This document shows positions 25,195 through 33,647 of a stretch of 64,000 bases of DNA, piece by piece. A program made the translations under genes and the position numbers. The stretch spans positions 4,745,208 to 4,809,207 of the forward strand of contig NZ_CP133264.1 of the NCBI RefSeq assembly GCF_030915445.1. Reading direction: 5' to 3'. Under the pieces are notes generated by a model, which was not told where the DNA came from, did not search any database, and worked only from the letters and a program-made list of their open reading frames with translations. The first letter of the stretch is position 1, and each line of letters opens with the position of its first letter. This DNA is from Clostridium sp. OS1-26 (GTDB lineage Bacteria > Bacillota > Clostridia > Clostridiales > Clostridiaceae).

Positions 25195-25236
25195 TATCCC
25201 ATTAGTAACTTTGCAACGTATCCCCCTATAGTAACT
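25195..25236. promoter_or_regulatory. Direct repeat upstream of the IlvD-type operon
   Basis: TATCCC-TAGTAACT appears twice: TATCCCATTAGTAACT (25195-25210) and TATCCCCCTATAGTAACT (25219-25236), 24 bases apart, about 230 bases before the first gene. Possible operator for the TrmB regulator. The rest of 24970-25637, apart from the relic and terminator, shows only AT-rich DNA. Confidence 0.4.
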
Positions 25237-25542
25237 ATTATACATTTAAAATCTCCTTTGTCAATCTACATATCTATAATTTAACAATTAAATTTTAGAT
25301 TTTTAAGAATTTTGCAATTTAAATATTGTATTTTTATGTATTTTTAATTTTGGGATTATATTTTTGTGTACATTGTATATATTTTTACATCTCAACAGTA
25401 TTATTTTATACACCAATCATTTCTACTAATTTTCTATTTTTGATAAATCTATATCAATTTATAGATGACATAAATACTATATTGTATATTCTTAAAGGTT
25501 TAATTCTAAGTTAATACCTGAAGAAAGAATGAAGCTTGAAGC

Positions 25543-25596
25543 AAAAAAAATTAAGCGGCCTTAGCCCAATGGAATTTGGGGGTTTAGCCACTTAAA
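25543..25596 (-). terminator. Terminator of the ABC transporter pair
   Basis: On the minus strand an imperfect stem (TTAAGTGGCTAA...CCC with GGG...CTAAGGCCGCTTAA) is followed by TTTTTTTT (25550-25543). 41 bases after the restored stop of the permease. Confidence 0.75.
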
Positions 25597-25753
25597 TCAA
25601 TTTTTATTATTTTCACTATCTATTTGCCAGGAGCAGTTCATTTGTTAAAAACCATAAAAATGATGAGTGTGTCAGTTACCATTTTAGTGTATTTATTTGA
25701 ACGTTGAAATATTAGCCCGTACAGGAAGCCAAATAACACACTGAAGCTAAGCA

Positions 25754-26278
25754 TCATAAACATAATAAGTGCCGCCATAGGAGATCTATACGATATAAAA
25801 CTTGATAAACTGCAGAAGCTGCTAAAATTAATAACAATACAAAGGCGGGCATAAATAAAAAGAAGCTATTAAAATAAGTATATGCATCAAAGCTGTACTC
25901 CATTTTTATAACAACATAAGGAAAATACATTAATGCTGTAATAGTAACACTAATAATGGCTATAATACCTATGGCTAACATTCTTACCATATTAAGCATC
26001 AGGGGCGGCACAATACTATTTGTTAATACTCCAATTTGGTGTTTGTTCACACGATAAAATTCTATCAAGGTTAGTAGTGCAAATAAAACTCCACTGATTA
26101 CTGCACCAACTATACAAGGTTTTACAATCAAATCATAAGCCGTGGTTTGGGCAAGCATATTTCCCTTTAGATTGTACCCCACTATTGGAGAAATCATGGT
26201 GAGTAAAATAATTATATAAACAACTTTTAAATGAAGTATACGATTTAATTCTACTCTAAGATAAGAAAATAAATTCAT
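25754..26278 (-). CDS. ABC-2-type permease, frameshifted near its end
   Basis: 174 residues with five hydrophobic segments, starting MNLFSYLRVELNRILHLKVV as a typical exporter permease. After VYQVLYR the frame gives IDLLWRHLLCL and a stop, whereas the -1 frame continues with SPMAALIMFMMLSFSVLFGF and on to a TGA at 25640-25638, adding a further membrane helix. The intact gene would thus be 25638-26278 (about 213 residues), with one base missing near 25790. Its ATG overlaps the ATPase stop by 4 bases. Substrate unknown; a peptide or lipid-type exporter is plausible. Confidence 0.75.
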   Translation of the reverse strand: MNLFSYLRVELNRILHLKVVYIIILLTMISPIVGYNLKGNMLAQTTAYDLIVKPCIVGAVISGVLFALLTLIEFYRVNKHQIGVLTNSIVPPLMLNMVRMLAIGIIAIISVTITALMYFPYVVIKMEYSFDAYTYFNSFFLFMPAFVLLLILAASAVYQVLYRIDLLWRHLLCL

Positions 26279-27018
26279 TGTTCTATCCCCTCTTTTCCCT
26301 TAATCAGATACATATAAGCCTCCTCAAGGGTAGGTTTTTCGGCATGATTATAAGCCGACGCAATCAATTGCTCCGGTGTGCCATTAAATAAAATTTGACC
26401 ATACTTAATAACAATCAATTGATCACAGGCAAGTTGCACATCCTCAATTATGTTGGTGGATAGCAAAACAATCTTGTCCTGTGCAGTTTGAGAAAGCAAG
26501 TTACGAAAATTAATACATTCCTCTAAATCAAGGGTCGCAGTGGGTTCGTCGAAAATCAGTAGTTCTGGACTACCCATAAGGGCCTGAGCAATTCCTATAC
26601 GCTGTCTTTCTCCACTGGATAAAGTAGAAATGGCAGCTTCCTGTTTATCCGTCAGATTTGTTTTTTTAATAACTTCCTTAATAATCTTCCTGCTATTTTC
26701 TATTCCTTTAAGTGCTGCTATGTAATCAAGAAACTGCCATAGTGTAAGTTCATCATAAAGCCCAAAGGACTGCGGCAAATATCCTAAGCTCTCTTTTAGC
26801 CTTTTTTTCATCTTAGGCAAAGGTACATCATCCACAAGAATTTGCCCACTAGTCGGCGAAAGCTCTCCTATCAGCAGCTTTATAAATGTTGTTTTTCCCG
26901 CTCCCGTAGGACCCAAGACTCCAATGATACCAGGACCTTCTATTTCTACGGAAACATCATGTAATACTTTTTTATTCTTTGCGTATGTAATATCTAAATT
27001 TTCAATAGAAATCTTCAT
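26275..27018 (-). CDS. ABC transporter ATP-binding protein
   Basis: 247 residues with all nucleotide-binding motifs: Walker A GPTGAGKT (about 35-42), signature LSSGERQRIGIAQAL (about 136-150), Walker B LLIFDEPTATLD (about 155-166) and switch His replaced by TNIIEDV context. The CcmA/YhaQ-type subclass pairs with short permeases. It overlaps the permease gene by ATGA and is preceded by a long hairpin. No regulator gene adjoins it. LSTN in place of the usual LSTH at the switch position would leave the catalytic histidine missing and is worth a check. Confidence 0.88.
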   Translation of the reverse strand: MKISIENLDITYAKNKKVLHDVSVEIEGPGIIGVLGPTGAGKTTFIKLLIGELSPTSGQILVDDVPLPKMKKRLKESLGYLPQSFGLYDELTLWQFLDYIAALKGIENSRKIIKEVIKKTNLTDKQEAAISTLSSGERQRIGIAQALMGSPELLIFDEPTATLDLEECINFRNLLSQTAQDKIVLLSTNIIEDVQLACDQLIVIKYGQILFNGTPEQLIASAYNHAEKPTLEEAYMYLIKGKEGIEQ

Positions 27019-27062
27019 AAATACTATTATCCTTTCTTACATTTATAGAGAATCATAGCCGT

Positions 27063-27129
27063 CACTTAATTTATACACAGGCATGTGTTCTTCAGTTTTA
27101 TTAGCATATACCTATGTATAAACTAAGTG
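27063..27129. terminator. Long hairpin between the ABC ATPase and the membrane protein
   Basis: 25-base arms (27063-27087 and 27105-27129, ending CACTTA/TAAGTG) with four mismatches, mostly wobble-compatible, around 17 bases. Just after the stop of the membrane protein at 27140; no T-run. Could also be a control hairpin for the ATPase gene. Confidence 0.5.
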
Positions 27130-27139
27130 TCTTATGTGA

Positions 27140-28411
27140 TTATCTATAGCAAGGGTTAAAGCGTTTTTTATATTTGTGTATTGATAGCTTTATAAAAGAA
27201 TAAAAGCAATATATCATTATAAATATTTCTGGAAAGGCGTATCTTCCTTGTCCTTCTGTTACAAAATATACACCTGTAAACATATAAAACAATATTACAT
27301 TATACAAAGTATATTTGCTTAAAAGCTGCGTTTTTCTTTTCCACATATGTCCTAAAGTTACCGCACTGTAAATTAATATGTATATTATGGCTAGCGCAAA
27401 AATTATGCTTCTAATATCATTAGTAACAGTAAATATAATAGCTTTGGCAGAATCACTTACTCGGCTTCCATAAGTGCTGTAAAGTACATCATCACCCCAA
27501 AAATATACATTAAACAACCTTTTAAAACCTAATTCTATAAACTGTATTGGATGAGATTTTATCCATGCTTTGGCTGCTTTACTTAACATCTTATTTTTTT
27601 GCGTCATATTAGCTTGCTTGTATTCTTCTGTTTTTACAATAGAATTTTCTACATTTTCTACTGGCATCCATCTTCCCATTTTATTTTGAGAATTATTATT
27701 TATATATAAAACAATTCCTCCATTGTTAGATACATAAGTAAACTGACCTACAAGCTTTGAGTTTCTATATATCCATGGTGATATAATAATAGTAGAAACT
27801 ATCAAGACTATTAATGAATTTTTTATAGAGAGGATAACTTTTTTCTCTATTAATAATTCTACTAAAAATATAGCAAAGAAATATGCAATAAAAAAAGGTT
27901 TTATCAATGTATTCAGTCCTGTAAGTATCCCTATATATATGTACTTATATTTAATATCACTAAAATATATAAAAGTACTAAAAATAAGTATAGTAGTAAA
28001 TAGCAGTTCTGTGGCTACCAAGCTGTTATAAAATATATTATTAGGCATAAAAACAAATACTGTAAATATTATTTTTCTATCCCTTTCTTTTAAATTTACT
28101 CTTTTTATAACAGCATAAAATAACACATAGCTTGCGAAGGTTAAAATCAAATTAAGAAGCTTTGCTTTAAATAAACTTGCTCCAAAAAGTTTAAAAACTC
28201 CTCCAAGCAGCATGCAATATCCTACTGATGTATAAGTATCTCCCCAAGGAAGGCCATTTGCTATCTCTACTGATAATCTGTAATAATAGTCAAAATCTGA
28301 AAAGGGTTTGGTATCTATAAGTAATACCCACAGTATGCATAAAACCATTCCTAAGGCCATTATAATTTTATAATAATTGTCATTCTTTAAAATACATTTT
28401 TTCATATTCAA
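27140..28411 (-). CDS. GT39/GT-C-like polytopic membrane protein
   Basis: 423 residues with about ten membrane segments. After the first helix there is a DFDYYYRLSVEIANG loop, the acidic first-loop motif of GT-C glycosyltransferases (dolichyl-phosphate mannosyltransferase, ArnT type), followed by TSVGYCMLLGGVFKLFGAS. A soluble loop (about 220-290) faces outward. Such proteins transfer a sugar from a lipid carrier onto cell-wall polymers or lipids. It is a single gene behind the FtsX homologue by 68 bases, so may be co-transcribed. Family-level call only; no acceptor or donor can be named. Confidence 0.7.
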   Translation of the reverse strand: MNMKKCILKNDNYYKIIMALGMVLCILWVLLIDTKPFSDFDYYYRLSVEIANGLPWGDTYTSVGYCMLLGGVFKLFGASLFKAKLLNLILTFASYVLFYAVIKRVNLKERDRKIIFTVFVFMPNNIFYNSLVATELLFTTILIFSTFIYFSDIKYKYIYIGILTGLNTLIKPFFIAYFFAIFLVELLIEKKVILSIKNSLIVLIVSTIIISPWIYRNSKLVGQFTYVSNNGGIVLYINNNSQNKMGRWMPVENVENSIVKTEEYKQANMTQKNKMLSKAAKAWIKSHPIQFIELGFKRLFNVYFWGDDVLYSTYGSRVSDSAKAIIFTVTNDIRSIIFALAIIYILIYSAVTLGHMWKRKTQLLSKYTLYNVILFYMFTGVYFVTEGQGRYAFPEIFIMIYCFYSFIKLSIHKYKKRFNPCYR

Positions 28412-28479
28412 TCAGTCCTTCCTAAAATTGCTTAACTTCGTTATAAATGTTAGTTTGATCAAATTTAATATGCCTTCTT

Positions 28480-29370
28480 TTAAACTACTAAGAACTTTTT
28501 TATAACCAAAACACTTCCTGCAGCACATAGAATTACTCCGATAAGCATAAAGCTCCATAACATAGTTGTTATTATAAAAGACGGATCTACAACACTAATG
28601 AACATTGTTGCCAAATAAGGAGCTACTTGTCTATATATAAAACTATATAAGAAGTAAATTGCTATTACTGCGGACACTGCTCCTAAAATTCCAACTATCA
28701 TTCCCTCAAAAATAAATGGCCATCTAATAAACCCATCTGTTGCACCAACATATTGCATTATACTAATTTCATTACGTCTTGGATATATAGCAAGTTTTAT
28801 TGTATTTTTGATTAAAAAAAATGATACTACCACAAGTATAAGGAAAATTATCGCTCCGCCCCATTGAATTACTCTAGTAAGTACTAAAATTCTTCTTGGG
28901 ATACTTTGTCCACCGTTAATTTCATTTATACCTTGTAATCCATTAATTTGGGAAATTATTTTAGGTATATCATCTGGTACATTCACTTTAATTGTATATG
29001 ATGCTGATTGGGAAGTATCATTTTCAAAATCAGCTAATAAGTCTTTGTTTCTATTATCTAATTTCTTTTTCATATTTACTGAAGCTTGTTTTTTGCTTTC
29101 AAAATTAATATCAGTTACACCCTTTGTCGCTTTTATTTTATTATATATATTTTGCTGGTCTGCAATCTTTATATCATCCTTTAGAGTCACCCATACTTCA
29201 AATTGGGAGTAAATACTGATAATCCCCATTTTAACATTCAATATGAACAACAAAAACATACCTAAAACAAATAATGTTGATATTACTGTAGCAATAGAAT
29301 CAAGACTAGCAGCAGCATTTCTTCTAAGACTTTTTAAAGCATCTTTTAAAATAGATTTTTTTATGATCAA
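28480..29370 (-). CDS. ftsX: FtsX-family permease, without an FtsE partner nearby
   Basis: 296 residues with the FtsX layout: cytoplasmic N-terminus, TM1 (about 24-45), an extracellular domain (about 50-165; FEVWVTLKDDIKIADQQNIY and SQINGLQGINEINGG), then three helices with the cytoplasmic loop RRNEISIMQYVGATDGFIRWPF between TM2 and TM3, the FtsX hallmark. FtsX normally pairs with the ATPase FtsE and controls peptidoglycan hydrolases. Here its ATG directly abuts the stop of a BceB-type permease, downstream of a BceA-type ATPase, and no ftsE is present. It may be driven by that ATPase or be a second, non-division FtsX. Confidence 0.85.
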   Translation of the reverse strand: MIIKKSILKDALKSLRRNAAASLDSIATVISTLFVLGMFLLFILNVKMGIISIYSQFEVWVTLKDDIKIADQQNIYNKIKATKGVTDINFESKKQASVNMKKKLDNRNKDLLADFENDTSQSASYTIKVNVPDDIPKIISQINGLQGINEINGGQSIPRRILVLTRVIQWGGAIIFLILVVVSFFLIKNTIKLAIYPRRNEISIMQYVGATDGFIRWPFIFEGMIVGILGAVSAVIAIYFLYSFIYRQVAPYLATMFISVVDPSFIITTMLWSFMLIGVILCAAGSVLVIKKFLVV

Positions 29371-31374
29371 TTATTTCACCATCTTCCTAGCTCCAATATA
29401 AGTAATCCAGAAATATCCTCCATAGATTATGATGAAAATAAATGTGGTTATTAAAATCTGTACTGTAACGTTAACAGCTCCAAAATAATTTACTATTACT
29501 TTAGCTATCATTAATCCAACAATAGAATGAATTAGTGCTAGAAATAACGGCACTACAAAATAAATTGCTGTTTGCATAAATATTGTTTTATTCAGCATAT
29601 CCTCATCTACACCCATCTTTTTAAGAAGCTTGTATCTTTCAATGTTATCTGCTGAATGAGATAACTGTTGAAGAGACAATATTACTGCTGATATTATTAA
29701 AAAAATTAATCCTATATAAAGAGCTAAATAAGAAACCATTCCTGCCATTCCAAAAACATTTGCTTCTATTTTCTTCCTGGTATTACATATGCAGGTTATT
29801 TCATCTTTTTTATTATCATCTAGTGCCTTTACAACTTTTAAAAATTCCTTCTCCGTCTTAGCTTTGTCTCCATTAAAATTAAGATTTAAGTAGCCCAAAC
29901 CTGACGTTAACCCATAGGATAGCTCATCTCTTACTATAAAGGTGCAAAAATTTTTTTTATCAGGAAGATAATCTATAGTAAGATACATAAAAGGTTTCTT
30001 TGAAGGTATTAATTCTTGTCCACCCACTTTAATTTTTGTTTTTTTATCCATTGCCTTTTGAATAGAAGGTAATAGTTCCTTTATATCTCCAAAGGCTGCA
30101 TATTCTCCCTTATTTAAAGTTATACCTTCCTTTTTATAGAATTTCATAAGACTATTAAAATCAGAAAGCTTCATTATTTTTATTACACTATCTCTTGCAA
30201 CCTCCACATTTGAGTTGTTTTTCTCTCCTTCCTCCTTACCAAGATAAGTTTTAATACCTAAATTCTCTGCTTGATTTTTGTTATAATAATCATAATAAGT
30301 GACATAATCTTCTGTATAATAACTTAAATTTATGTTTTTATTTAAAAACTCATTTATTGGCAATTTACCAATATAAAATATAGCAGCATCATAGGGTGGC
30401 AAATCATCTATATTTTTATTTAAAGTTTTACTAATGCTAAACCCACCAGCAAGCATACATATTGATATAAATATCATTAAACATACAAAAGACATAGATA
30501 CAAAGGTAGTGTTTATCCTGCTGTTTATCTGCCTTAATATAAACATATTTAATTCTTTTAAATATACTCTTTTACTATTTTGAACTAACCTTAACAAAAA
30601 TCCAGATAAAGAGAAGAAAAATAAGAAGGTTCCAATTACGGCCAAAGTTATAGGTATAACAATGGTTTTATCTGCAAATATTATTCTTAAACTGCTGCTT
30701 AAGATTATAAAGTAAGCAGCTGCTATTAAAATAATGCTTATAATAAATATTATCATTGAAGTTTTTAAGCTCTTTACTTTTACCTTTTCATTTTTTCTTC
30801 CATCTGTTAACAAGTCAATAAGCTCCAGCCTTGTTATTGATATAGTATTAAATAAAAATACAATCAGATATATCACTACAAAGTAAACTATAGTTTTTAC
30901 AAATGCTCTATTTGAAAATGTAAATCTAAAGCTTGTAAGCTCCACATGAAATAGCTTTGCTGTAAAAATGGACATCCCTTGAGATAAAAATACTCCTAGA
31001 AGTAACCCTAATCCTAAAGAAAATATTCCAATTAAAATAGTTTCAGTTAGTAATATATTTGATATTTCTTTATTTTCCATGCCTAAGGTTAAATATATAC
31101 CAAATTCTTTTTTTCTCCGTTTTATAATATAGCTGTTAGCGTATATTATTAGAAATCCAAGTATGCATGATATAAATATAGATATTACAGCCATTAGCTC
31201 ATCTATTTTCTGGAAGTTGCGAGCTTCATATTCACTAAGCTTCATCATAATCTTTTGGGAGCCAATAGAATTAAAGGCATAAAAAATACATACTCCAAAT
31301 ACTAAAGTTAAAAAGTATATGGTATAGTCTTTTAAACTTCTTTCCATATTTCTTTTGGCAAGCTTAATATACAT
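29371..31374 (-). CDS. BceB-type ABC permease (FtsX superfamily)
   Basis: 667 residues from the ATG at 31374, which has GGAGGTGA 8 bases upstream inside the ATPase gene; the frame to 31404 is not used. Ten membrane segments with one large extracellular loop (about 320-520, between TM7 and TM8), which in BceB-type permeases recognises antimicrobial peptides. FtsX-like motifs: RRKKEFGIYLTLGMENKEIS and the second-half SHSADNIERYKLLKKMGVDE. It works with the BceA-type ATPase directly upstream (the two genes overlap by 11 bases) in peptide-antibiotic detoxification or sensing. Directly followed by ftsX with no gap. Confidence 0.88.
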   Translation of the reverse strand: MYIKLAKRNMERSLKDYTIYFLTLVFGVCIFYAFNSIGSQKIMMKLSEYEARNFQKIDELMAVISIFISCILGFLIIYANSYIIKRRKKEFGIYLTLGMENKEISNILLTETILIGIFSLGLGLLLGVFLSQGMSIFTAKLFHVELTSFRFTFSNRAFVKTIVYFVVIYLIVFLFNTISITRLELIDLLTDGRKNEKVKVKSLKTSMIIFIISIILIAAAYFIILSSSLRIIFADKTIVIPITLAVIGTFLFFFSLSGFLLRLVQNSKRVYLKELNMFILRQINSRINTTFVSMSFVCLMIFISICMLAGGFSISKTLNKNIDDLPPYDAAIFYIGKLPINEFLNKNINLSYYTEDYVTYYDYYNKNQAENLGIKTYLGKEEGEKNNSNVEVARDSVIKIMKLSDFNSLMKFYKKEGITLNKGEYAAFGDIKELLPSIQKAMDKKTKIKVGGQELIPSKKPFMYLTIDYLPDKKNFCTFIVRDELSYGLTSGLGYLNLNFNGDKAKTEKEFLKVVKALDDNKKDEITCICNTRKKIEANVFGMAGMVSYLALYIGLIFLIISAVILSLQQLSHSADNIERYKLLKKMGVDEDMLNKTIFMQTAIYFVVPLFLALIHSIVGLMIAKVIVNYFGAVNVTVQILITTFIFIIIYGGYFWITYIGARKMVK

Positions 31375-32134
31375 TTCTTTGGTCACCTCCAAGAAGAGAT
31401 ACAACTTCTATAATTCTATTAAAAAATTCTCCTCTGGAATCCTCTCCTCTTATGATTTCATTAAATATCTTACCGTCCTTAATGAATAGTATTCTTTTTG
31501 CATAACTAGCTGTAAAAGGGTCATGTGTTACCATTATTATTGTAGAGTTCCTGCTTCTATTTAGACTTTCTAAACTTTCAAGAAGGATTTTAGCAGACTT
31601 AGAATCCAAAGCTCCTGTTGGCTCATCTGCTAGTATTAAAGAAGGATTTGTTATAATTGCTCTAGCTGCTGCTATCCTCTGCTTTTCTCCTCCAGATAGT
31701 TCATAGGGATACTTGTTTAAAATAGCTGTTATATTAAGTGTTTCAGCAACTTCCTTTACTCTCTTATCAATATTTTCACTATCTATTTTCATTATACTAA
31801 GTGCTAAAGCTATGTTTTCATATGCTGTTAAGGTATCTAAGATATTGAAATCTTGAAATATAAAACCTAGTTCTTCCCTTCTAAATTTAGCTACTTCCTT
31901 TTTATTTAGTTCAGTGACGTCCTTATCACCTATATAAATATGTCCACTAGTTACCTTATCTATTGTTGAAATGCAATTCAATAGTGTTGTTTTACCGCTG
32001 CCGGAAGCCCCCATGATTCCTATGAACTCTCTCTCATCAACCTGAAAGCTTATGTTATTAATTGCTTTCGTTACAACACCACTGCTGCCATAATATTTTT
32101 CTATGTTTTGAACTTTTAATACTGTCTTACTCAC
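31364..32134 (-). CDS. BceA-type ABC ATPase
   Basis: 256 residues: Walker A GASGSGKTT (about 43-51), Q-loop FIFQDFNIL, signature LSGGEKQRIAAARA (about 143-156), Walker B LILADEPTGALD and switch VTHDP. This is the MacB/BceA class, which powers FtsX-type permeases. First gene of a three-gene operon with the BceB permease and an FtsX homologue. Such modules confer bacitracin- or lantibiotic-type peptide resistance and usually signal through a BceRS pair; a BceS-like kinase and a response regulator lie about 2.7 kb away at 34820-36495. ATG behind CTGAGGAGGC. Confidence 0.9.
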   Translation of the reverse strand: MSKTVLKVQNIEKYYGSSGVVTKAINNISFQVDEREFIGIMGASGSGKTTLLNCISTIDKVTSGHIYIGDKDVTELNKKEVAKFRREELGFIFQDFNILDTLTAYENIALALSIMKIDSENIDKRVKEVAETLNITAILNKYPYELSGGEKQRIAAARAIITNPSLILADEPTGALDSKSAKILLESLESLNRSRNSTIIMVTHDPFTASYAKRILFIKDGKIFNEIIRGEDSRGEFFNRIIEVVSLLGGDQRNVY

Positions 32135-32263
32135 AATTGCCTCCTCAGAACCATATTTTCTAGAAACTTAGATACCTTACATGTATATATTAGTATTTTT
32201 TATGGATTTAAACCATAGGGTAACATAACAGAAAACTAACATTTTTGTCACTTAAGCAGCGAA

Positions 32264-32361
32264 CCCAAATCTACGATTTGGTGTGAGTCGCTTACTCCTT
32301 CGACGGTAGGAGAAGGAGTTTCATATAAAATATATGGGTATTAGACTGATAGTCATCAGAT
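32264..32361 (+). repeat. Dispersed intergenic repeat, family 1 copy C
   Basis: The longest copy: CCCAAATCTACGATTTGG palindrome, GTGTGAGTCGCTTAC, a small hairpin CTCCTTC-GACGGTAG-GAGAAGGAG, AGTTTCATAT, GGGTATTA and TAGTCATCAGAT. It combines the parts seen in copy A (3911) and copy B (9841). Otherwise 32135-32450 holds no gene. Confidence 0.6.
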
Positions 32362-32450
32362 GAAAAAAAACAAATTTAAATAGAAAACTTGGCTAATATT
32401 AAAACGAAACTATATAATAGATTGTCTAATGAGTGTAAAAGTTATTACCG

Positions 32451-32768
32451 GTGATAACAGAATACTTTGTTTGGAGGATTAATATTATAGACATTGATGA
32501 ATTAGCTAACAAGGCAAGAAATGGAGATGCAAATGCTAAATTTTCACTTCCAGAAAATATGAGTATAACTAACATGTACTTGGAAGATGAAAAAGGCAAT
32601 AAGTATAATCGGAGAGGTGGAACGAGTTACTCTACTGATAATTTCTATGTATCATGTCCAGATTTTGAAAGCCCTTACTTTGATAAAATAGAGAAGCTAT
32701 ATTTGGTATTTGATACTACGGAAAATGGCAAGAATAAAAGCTTTAAGATAGAACTAAAAAAGCAGTAA
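32451..32768 (+). CDS. Hypothetical protein, possible C-terminal fragment of a DUF5643-like protein
   Basis: 105 codons from GTG 32451, but GGAGG (32474-32478) is followed only by ATT at 32484, so the true start is unclear and may be the rare ATT or absent. The product (ADNG-poor, beta-rich: TNMYLEDEKGNKYNRRGGTS, KIEKLYLVFDTTENGKNKSF) looks like the C-terminal beta-domain of RsgI/DUF4179-type anti-sigma proteins, which here lacks its N-terminal and membrane parts. It may therefore be a gene fragment. A perfect 12-bp terminator stem follows. Family guess is weak. Confidence 0.5.
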   Translation: MITEYFVWRINIIDIDELANKARNGDANAKFSLPENMSITNMYLEDEKGNKYNRRGGTSYSTDNFYVSCPDFESPYFDKIEKLYLVFDTTENGKNKSFKIELKKQ

Positions 32769-32780
32769 CTCATAGATTAA

Positions 32781-32815
32781 AAGGGTAATTCTTAGATTCA
32801 CATAGAATTACCCTT
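32781..32815 (+). terminator. Terminator after the hypothetical protein
   Basis: AAGGGTAATTCT (32781-32792) and AGAATTACCCTT (32804-32815), 12-bp perfect, 12 bases after the stop. From here to 33068 I see nothing but AT-rich DNA. Confidence 0.7.
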
Positions 32816-33068
32816 CTATTCGCATAAAATTATTATTTACAAATAATAAAAACCAATGTATAATAAAGGATTAACAAATTTTCAATTTCTTCCTTTTGAT
32901 ACAATAATTATATTTTACATTAAAAATCATTGATGTGCAAGAAAATGTGATTAAATATAGGTGTGTGTTCATGTATATATGATAACCCTATAGCTTTGAA
33001 TTAGGATGAAGTTAATTGTATTATACGGAATTTAGTAGTATTGTTAAAAGGTGATATAATATTTTTCG

Positions 33069-33082
33069 TAAAGACGTCTTTA
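33069..33082. promoter_or_regulatory. TAAAGACGTCTTTA palindrome before the GNAT gene
   Basis: Perfect 14-bp palindrome 33 bases before the ATG of the acetyltransferase; candidate operator of an unknown regulator. Confidence 0.4.
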
Positions 33083-33115
33083 TACTATTTTAAACAGTTA
33101 TAGGAGTGAATTTTT

Positions 33116-33577
33116 ATGAACATATTATTTAGAAAAGCAGATATTGAAGATGCACATAGATTATTAGAAGTACAAAAAATGAGTTTTTATGATGATTATA
33201 TAGAGTATGGAGAGTGTCCTGGATATGAACATTCCATAGAGGAAATGGAAAATATAATAAAGACTGCAATAACATATAAAATAATTTATAATAATACGAT
33301 AATAGGTGACATTGTTGTGAGAAAACGTGAAAACAACAATTATTATTTGGGTGGGATATGTGTTATTCCAGAATATCAAAATTGGGGTATCGGTAAAAAA
33401 GCAATAATATATATAGAACAAGATAACCCTGATGCTGAATCTTGGGAGTTGGTAACTCCTTTTGATAGATATAGAAATCATCATTTTTATCAAAAAATGG
33501 GCTATAAAAAGATTGGAGAATATAGACATTCTGATAAATTAGTACTCTTTAATTTTAAGAAAATAATGCAACATTAA
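33116..33577 (+). CDS. GNAT-family N-acetyltransferase
   Basis: 153 residues with the GNAT core: YYLGGICVIPEYQNWGIGKKAIIYIEQ (about 78-104), in which QNWGIG is the Q/RxxGxG/A acetyl-CoA loop and ICVIPEY is strand beta4, and the end motif HHFYQKMGYKKIGEY. It transfers an acetyl group from acetyl-CoA to an amine; substrate unknown. ATG after TAGGAG. Single gene with a hairpin behind it. The N-terminal part (MSFYDDYIEYGECPGYEHSI) carries the usual substrate loop. Confidence 0.88.
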   Translation: MNILFRKADIEDAHRLLEVQKMSFYDDYIEYGECPGYEHSIEEMENIIKTAITYKIIYNNTIIGDIVVRKRENNNYYLGGICVIPEYQNWGIGKKAIIYIEQDNPDAESWELVTPFDRYRNHHFYQKMGYKKIGEYRHSDKLVLFNFKKIMQH

Positions 33578-33593
33578 TTTTTTAAAATCTAAA

Positions 33594-33637
33594 AAGGCGC
33601 TGTTCATAGCGATTTAAAAAATCGCTAATGCAACAGC
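33594..33637. terminator. Two-part hairpin between GNAT and TSUP genes
   Basis: GCTGTT (33599-33604) pairs with AACAGC and TAGCGATT with AATCGCTA; flanked by A-run and T-run, usable by both convergent genes. Confidence 0.7.
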
Positions 33638-33647
33638 CCTATTAAAA

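Noticed and set aside
25326..25514. Open frame of 62 codons on the plus strand
   Set aside because: Tyr/Phe/Ile-only composition, no ribosome site, in AT-rich intergenic DNA; likely chance.
27063..27129. Attachment site or mobile-element inverted repeat
   Set aside because: The arms are imperfect and only 17 bases apart; a transcript hairpin fits better.
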